Part shown: piece after piece, positions 60,010-64,000 of the stretch | Numbering within the stretch: the stretch's first letter is position 1 | Layout of the letters: each line of letters begins with the position of its first letter | Assembly: GCF_008033235.1 (NCBI RefSeq) | Contig: NZ_CP042432.1 | Location: forward strand, 1-64,000 | Source of the DNA: Anseongella ginsenosidimutans | GTDB lineage: Bacteria; Bacteroidota; Bacteroidia; Sphingobacteriales; Sphingobacteriaceae | Reading direction: 5' to 3' | DNA length: 64,000 bases | The notes under the pieces: generated by a model | Databases searched by the model: none | What the model was told of the DNA's origin: nothing | The model's input: the letters and a program-made list of their open reading frames with translations, nothing else | Position numbers and translations under genes: made by a program

Positions 60010-60507
60010 TCATTCCGCATGAAGTTCATTTAGCAGGCCAGCCAGGTCAAGCGGCTGCGTATACATTTCCAGGGAACCGTCCGCCTTCTGCGGCCAGTCT
60101 TCCCGGGGCCGGTCCCAGTAAAGCTCTACACCGTTCTCATCCGGATCATTAAGATAGATGGCTTCTGAAACACCGTGATCGGAAGCGCCTGTAAGCGGGT
60201 ATTTTGCCTTCCGGAGCCGGTCAAAAATAACGGCCAGGTCCCTTCTTTCCGGGTAAACAATGGCGGTATGAAAAAGCCCGGCCGAGTTCAGGGAAGCCGG
60301 CGGCCCGTTCTTACTGTACCAGGTATTCAGGCCAATATGGTGATGATAGCCGCCTGCAGAGATAAATACCGCGTCAGCTCCATACCTGGTGGTTATCTCA
60401 AAACCTAATAAATCACAATAGAAGGCAATCGAACGCGTTAAATCGGCTACTTTCAGATGCACATGGCCGATCCGCGTCAAAGAAGGCATTTTATAATCCG
60501 CGTCCAT
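60010..60507 (-). CDS. VOC family protein (catechol 2,3-dioxygenase-like)
   Basis: 165 residues. Two beta-alpha-beta modules: RIGHVHLKVADLTRSIAFYCDLLGFEI and LFHTAIVYPERRDLAVIFDRL, with metal-ligand candidates His in GHVHLKV, His in GLFHTAIV and Glu in NGVELYWDRP. This is the extradiol dioxygenase pattern, although BLAST-type assignment often is only VOC. Start at 60507 or 60489 (both ATG). It stands just before PhyH in the same operon, so both may modify one substrate. Confidence 0.85.
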   Translation of the reverse strand: MDADYKMPSLTRIGHVHLKVADLTRSIAFYCDLLGFEITTRYGADAVFISAGGYHHHIGLNTWYSKNGPPASLNSAGLFHTAIVYPERRDLAVIFDRLRKAKYPLTGASDHGVSEAIYLNDPDENGVELYWDRPREDWPQKADGSLEMYTQPLDLAGLLNELHAE

Positions 60508-60671
60508 ACTGAACAAATTACGCAAATCCTGCGAGATCCGGGAACTATAAGATCCGGAAATTGATTGTCTGCGATGCGATCACATTGCGTTAAGCCGGAA
60601 CCTGCGGCGGCCGGGCCGATACCCGCTACCGCGCTTCCGCGTCCTTTAACGCCGTGTCCCACACGATGCAT

Positions 60672-60854
60672 TTATCCTTCCGCTTTCTTTTTCCTGTCAA
60701 TCCAGAAAGGGGCCGTGGCAAACCAAAGGACGGTTCCGGCCAGCGTCCAATGATAATGCGTTTCCAGCTCCATGCGGCCACTCAGGACAAGTAAAGGGGG
60801 CAGGATCGTAAGTATCAACCCGCCGTAAGAAAGTATTTTGAGGAATGTTTTCAT
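60672..60854 (-). CDS. small membrane protein
   Basis: 60 residues with two membrane helices (about 5-25 and 35-52) and a basic end IDRKKKAEG. It matches no family I know but its place, 19 bp after the NCS1 permease, and hydrophobic pattern argue for a real gene. Perhaps an accessory subunit. The 60526-60671 spacer is bare. Confidence 0.6.
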   Translation of the reverse strand: MKTFLKILSYGGLILTILPPLLVLSGRMELETHYHWTLAGTVLWFATAPFWIDRKKKAEG

Positions 60855-60873
60855 TATTTGACAGGGTTAAATT

Positions 60874-62337
60874 TTAAATAGTCCTTACAGCTGGCTGTAT
60901 AGAACTCTTTTTCTGAAGAAGCTTACTGAAAATCACATAAAGCGCGGCGGCCAAAAACCAGCCTGGCAAACCCAGGAAGAATATTTCCACCCCCGCAAAA
61001 ATATTCAGCGCTACGGCAGCAACCAGGGTAATGAACCAGGTCAACCCTGCAGCCCAGTTAAAGCTGCTGTTTTGCTGTTCCGCGTAATCGGTGGAAAGCC
61101 GGAGTTTCGGGAACAGGTGATAATCCATAAAAATGACAGCGCCCATGGGCATTAAGATAAGGCCGTACAGGGCCACAAAATCAAGCAGCTTCATCACAAG
61201 CGCAGGGAAGCAGGCTGCGACTGTTGTAAACAAACCCACTGCAAGAGTGACCTTCCAGCGCTTCACCCTGGGTATCATGGCCTGGATAGCCAGGCCGGCC
61301 CGGTAAATCGTGGGGTTGGCAGTTGTCCATCCCGCCACAATCACACAAAGAGCCCCGCTGATCCCGATCGCATAAGTGGCCAGGGGACCGGGGGCAACCG
61401 AGGGCATCTGGTCGCTGCCAATGGTGGGCAAATAGCCGGCAAGTGTCATCCCCGGAGGCACAATCTGTACAAGCACCACCGCGTAAAGGATACCGGCGGC
61501 CATCCATGCAAAGAAATGACCAAGGTAAACACCCGCCGCCGAAGCGAATCCGTGCTGCCACTTTTTGGCATAGCGCAAAATGCTCATGTCCGACATCCCT
61601 ATATGCATGGCCATATTGGCGAACCAGCTAAAAAACATCACATGCCAGAAAGAAAACCGGCTCACGTTTTCCGCGGTAGCCCCTACCCATATCTTCTCAT
61701 TGGCCACCCGCCAGAAATCAGCAAAGGAGTTCACACCCAATTCCGGCAGCACGGCCAAACCGGCGCCAAAAAAGATCAGGATCATCCAGGGAGCGGCAAT
61801 ATTAGAAAAACGCGCAATCTGATCATATCCCAGCACAGCCACCACGGTAATCACCAGGCCTACTGCAAAAACGGCCACTATCCAACCAACGCTGGAGGGA
61901 AACCAGTCTCCGAGGCCGGGCATCTCAATCCCGAAGGGAATTCCAACCGCGGTCGCCGAGACAGCGATCATTGATCCCGCCAGGAAACAAAACATGATCC
62001 CGTTCACCAGGTTATAAATACGGGTAAGATTACGCCCACAGATCTTTTCCAGTTTATTATACAGGGTAAGCCGTGTTCCTGTAGCGATAGGGGCACATAA
62101 GAAGGCCCAGCTCAATACTGCCAGCAGGTTGCCTACCAGCAGCCCGGTAACCAGATCAACGGCCGTTACCCCGTGAACCACGAACAAGGGGCCGATAACA
62201 AACTCGGTTCCCGCGGTATGCTCCCCCGCGTACATGCCGAGAAAACTCTTCCAGCCCTTTAACTTTGAGGCCGGCACCGGCTGGGATTCGTACTCTTCTA
62301 TTGAATCAAGATTCGACTTGAATTTTTCCAGTTTCAT
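60874..62337 (-). CDS. NCS1 family nucleobase/cation permease
   Basis: 487 residues, 12 membrane helices. The family pattern is visible in GWKSFLGMYAGEHTAGTEFVIGPLFV and further in WTTANPTIYRAGL near helix 8 and in ARFSNIAAPWMILIF. NCS1 proteins take up cytosine, allantoin, hydantoin or thiamine precursors; the ligand is not evident. It is the first gene in the minus run to 59104, so the compound it brings in is a candidate substrate of the two putative dioxygenases. It diverges from the kinase gene at 62523. Confidence 0.88.
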   Translation of the reverse strand: MKLEKFKSNLDSIEEYESQPVPASKLKGWKSFLGMYAGEHTAGTEFVIGPLFVVHGVTAVDLVTGLLVGNLLAVLSWAFLCAPIATGTRLTLYNKLEKICGRNLTRIYNLVNGIMFCFLAGSMIAVSATAVGIPFGIEMPGLGDWFPSSVGWIVAVFAVGLVITVVAVLGYDQIARFSNIAAPWMILIFFGAGLAVLPELGVNSFADFWRVANEKIWVGATAENVSRFSFWHVMFFSWFANMAMHIGMSDMSILRYAKKWQHGFASAAGVYLGHFFAWMAAGILYAVVLVQIVPPGMTLAGYLPTIGSDQMPSVAPGPLATYAIGISGALCVIVAGWTTANPTIYRAGLAIQAMIPRVKRWKVTLAVGLFTTVAACFPALVMKLLDFVALYGLILMPMGAVIFMDYHLFPKLRLSTDYAEQQNSSFNWAAGLTWFITLVAAVALNIFAGVEIFFLGLPGWFLAAALYVIFSKLLQKKSSIQPAVRTI

Positions 62338-62522
62338 ATAATGTCCAGGTTAGCGGCCTAAATATAGTTGCATGAAAACGCAGCGCTATCCTGTATTATC
62401 CTGCCTGGCCTGGAAAAACATGGAATTTTGTTAACATTCCAATAATAATATCGTGTTTATTTTTTATTATTACCGGCCAAAACCGTCCGGGCATATTTCC
62501 GGCAAAAAAATAAAAGAATATT

Positions 62523-63386
62523 ATGATCATTATTGCAGACGGAGGGTCCACGAAAACCAATTGGTGCCTGATTGATGATAATCAAAAACGGATCAATTTT
62601 AATACCGAAGGATACAACCCTTATTTCATCGATACCGAAAGCATTGTCAAATCCTTGCAAACCTCCCTGCCCGCCAACCTGGCCCTGGATAAGATCACCG
62701 AGGTGAATTACTACGGAGCCGGCGTTCATAACGAGGAAAAAGCTTCCATTGTGGAAAAGGCCCTGCGTGCTGTTTTCACCCGCGCCCAACTGCATGTAGG
62801 ACATGACCTGCTGGCAGCTGCAAGAGCCTTGCTGGGAACTGAAGCCGGTTTTGCCGCCATTTTAGGCACGGGAACAAACAGCTGTTTGTATGACGGAGAC
62901 AAGATCACGCTCAACATTGATTCCCTTGGTTATTTCCTGGGAGATGAAGGAAGTGGCTCTTCCATCGGCAAGCGCCTGCTTCGCGATTATATGCGCGGCT
63001 TTATGCCCGGTTCCCTCTCGGAAATATTTTACAATACTTATAAACTCAACAGCGAGGACATCCTGGATAACCTGCTCAACAAGCCGCTTCCCAACCGCTT
63101 CCTGGCCAGCTTCAGCAAATTCATTTACGATAATAACAACTTCGTGGAATATGCCCGCGACGTCGTAAAGGAGTCATTCACACTGTTCTTCCAAAACCTT
63201 GTTTCCAGGTACCCAAATTACCAGCAGTACAGCTTCAACTGCATCGGCTCGGTAGGATACAATTTCCGGGACATCCTGCGCGAGGTCTGCACCGAATACG
63301 GCATGTCCGTAGGAAAAATCATCCGCTCCCCCATCGACGACCTTGTAGAATACCACATTAAAATGGCTGGACAGACGCAGGCTTAG
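62523..63386 (+). CDS. BadF/BadG/BcrA/BcrD-type ATPase, N-acetylglucosamine kinase-like
   Basis: 287 residues. The ASKHA fold opens IIIADGGSTKTNWCLID (phosphate 1), has AILGTGTNSCLYDGD (phosphate 2) and GDEGSGSSIGKRLLRDYMRG, the typical NAGK segment, and ends in NCIGSVGYNFRDIL. It probably phosphorylates an amino sugar such as GlcNAc or an anhydro-sugar. Family members in Bacteroidota stand near murein-recycling genes; that context is missing here. Starts 186 bp from the divergent permease. Confidence 0.87.
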   Translation: MIIIADGGSTKTNWCLIDDNQKRINFNTEGYNPYFIDTESIVKSLQTSLPANLALDKITEVNYYGAGVHNEEKASIVEKALRAVFTRAQLHVGHDLLAAARALLGTEAGFAAILGTGTNSCLYDGDKITLNIDSLGYFLGDEGSGSSIGKRLLRDYMRGFMPGSLSEIFYNTYKLNSEDILDNLLNKPLPNRFLASFSKFIYDNNNFVEYARDVVKESFTLFFQNLVSRYPNYQQYSFNCIGSVGYNFRDILREVCTEYGMSVGKIIRSPIDDLVEYHIKMAGQTQA

Positions 63387-63387
63387 T

Positions 63388-63560
63388 TTTTAGTTTTTAG
63401 TTTAAAGTTCAAGGTTCAAGGTTTAAGGTTTAAATTTTTTGGGGTTGGGTTTGATGTTTGAAGAGTTTTTAGTTTCGAGTTTTTAGTTTAAAGTTCAAGG
63501 GTTCAAGGTTCAAAGAATTTCGAGTTTTTAGTTTTTAGTTCAAGGTTTAAGGTTCAAAGG
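63388..63560. repeat. AGTTTTTAGTTTAAAGTTCAAGG-type dispersed repeat
   Basis: The words AGTTTTTAGTTT, AAAGTTCAAGG, TTCAAGGTTTAAGG recur at least three times. A similar string lies in the tRNA spacer (10148-10200) and looser words in the 23S-5S spacer. Typical of Bacteroidota intergenic DNA; no gene. Confidence 0.75.
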
Positions 63561-63612
63561 GTTTTTGCTGTTTGAAAATGTATTTTGATCTGGGAATTTA
63601 AACTGTTTGACT

Positions 63613-64000
63613 ATGTTCCGTGTCGCGTTGCTGTTTTGCTTTATAGCGGTTGCCCCGGCGGCAAATTCTCAGGGACCTTCCCGGCTAAATAAAGCGTTTG
63701 AAAAAAGATCGGTCAAACTTTTAAAGGAATTCGTTCACCAGGTCGATGGTTTGTCTAAAATACGGCCTTCAAATGATACCATTGCAAATGTTAATGCACT
63801 TCTAAATGCGTTCATCCATCATTTATGCAATGAATCAGAAGCGGTGAATTTCAGAGCATATCGGCACGCATCAAAACAAAGGCCCCAGTATCTTGTCCTC
63901 CAACCAAAGGTGGAAGTCGGCTTTGCAGAAGGTCAGGAATTTGATTTTGCTGCATCGTTTAAGTATAGCGATAAGAGAGGAGGCTTAGCATCTCCAATGT
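63613..64000 (+). CDS. secreted protein of unknown function, 5' part
   Basis: 129 codons from ATG at 63613 to the window edge, no stop. A signal peptide (MFRVALLFCFIAVAPAANSQ) is followed by KAFEKRSVKLLKEFVHQVD, helical and charged, and LVLQPKVEVGFAEGQEFD. I do not recognise a family. The repeats just upstream suggest that the promoter is within 63560-63612. Confidence 0.65.
   Translation, partial: MFRVALLFCFIAVAPAANSQGPSRLNKAFEKRSVKLLKEFVHQVDGLSKIRPSNDTIANVNALLNAFIHHLCNESEAVNFRAYRHASKQRPQYLVLQPKVEVGFAEGQEFDFAASFKYSDKRGGLASPM

Overview
The window looks like a stretch of a Bacteroidota chromosome, from a free-living or environmental lineage of the Chitinophagia/Sphingobacteriia/Cytophagia type. 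The signs are a SusC/SusD pair, the family-typical TAnnTTTG -7 promoter element with TTG/TTTG about 19-20 bp upstream, few Shine-Dalgarno sites, a bTHX gene, a BT_3928-type DoxX protein, DUF1599, a bacterial GH3 protein and a 16S-Ile-Ala-23S-5S rRNA operon. I see no phage, transposase or CRISPR array.

Layout. 1-6030: the 3' half of dxs, then on the minus strand a polysaccharide cluster (CapD/FlaA1-type nucleotide-sugar enzyme, WecA-type phosphosugar transferase, Wzi/RemB-like outer-membrane protein). Everything from 1 to about 4900 is riddled with frameshifts while protein similarity stays intact, which points to poor sequence quality at a contig end. 6031-12658: a GC-rich repeat tract and a complete minus-strand rRNA operon with tRNA-Ile and tRNA-Ala, its terminator and promoters. 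12659-31925: mostly core genes: CoA-binding protein, LemA plus two TPM proteins, M28 and M1 peptidases, bTHX, metallo-hydrolase, gcvP, pdxJ, ahcY, bacilliredoxin, cdaA, folP, DUF1599, DoxX protein (one frameshift), aroK, pyrR, OsmC and rlmD.

31926-32363 has no protein gene but holds a textbook promoter, about 200 nt of foldable sequence and an intrinsic terminator, all on the minus strand: a good small-RNA candidate (6S-like or an attenuated leader of rlmD). 32364-42962: pheS, recJ, lptB, GH3, DUF3185 membrane protein behind a perfect 15-bp inverted repeat, TerC, polyprenyl synthase, a trans-sulfuration enzyme, DUF1080 and PepSY-like secreted proteins. 43229-44006: tRNA-Ser followed by four tandem 171-bp units.

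44030-51204 is accessory: a PDZ aspartyl protease, decayed pieces (a DinB fragment, a truncated and frameshifted CcmC piece), an ArsR-SRPBCC-VOC operon, DUF488, and an arsenic operon (arsR, DUF6428, arsC) with two matching operator palindromes but no arsenite exporter. 51362-63386 looks metabolic: a lipoprotein joining a dehydrogenase-like propeller, HEAT repeats and cytochrome c; SusD/SusC with a clear promoter; a phytanoyl-CoA-dioxygenase-like protein, a VOC dioxygenase-like protein, a small membrane protein and an NCS1 permease in one minus-strand run; and a BadF/BcrA-type sugar kinase. The window ends in the first 129 codons of a secreted protein of unknown function.
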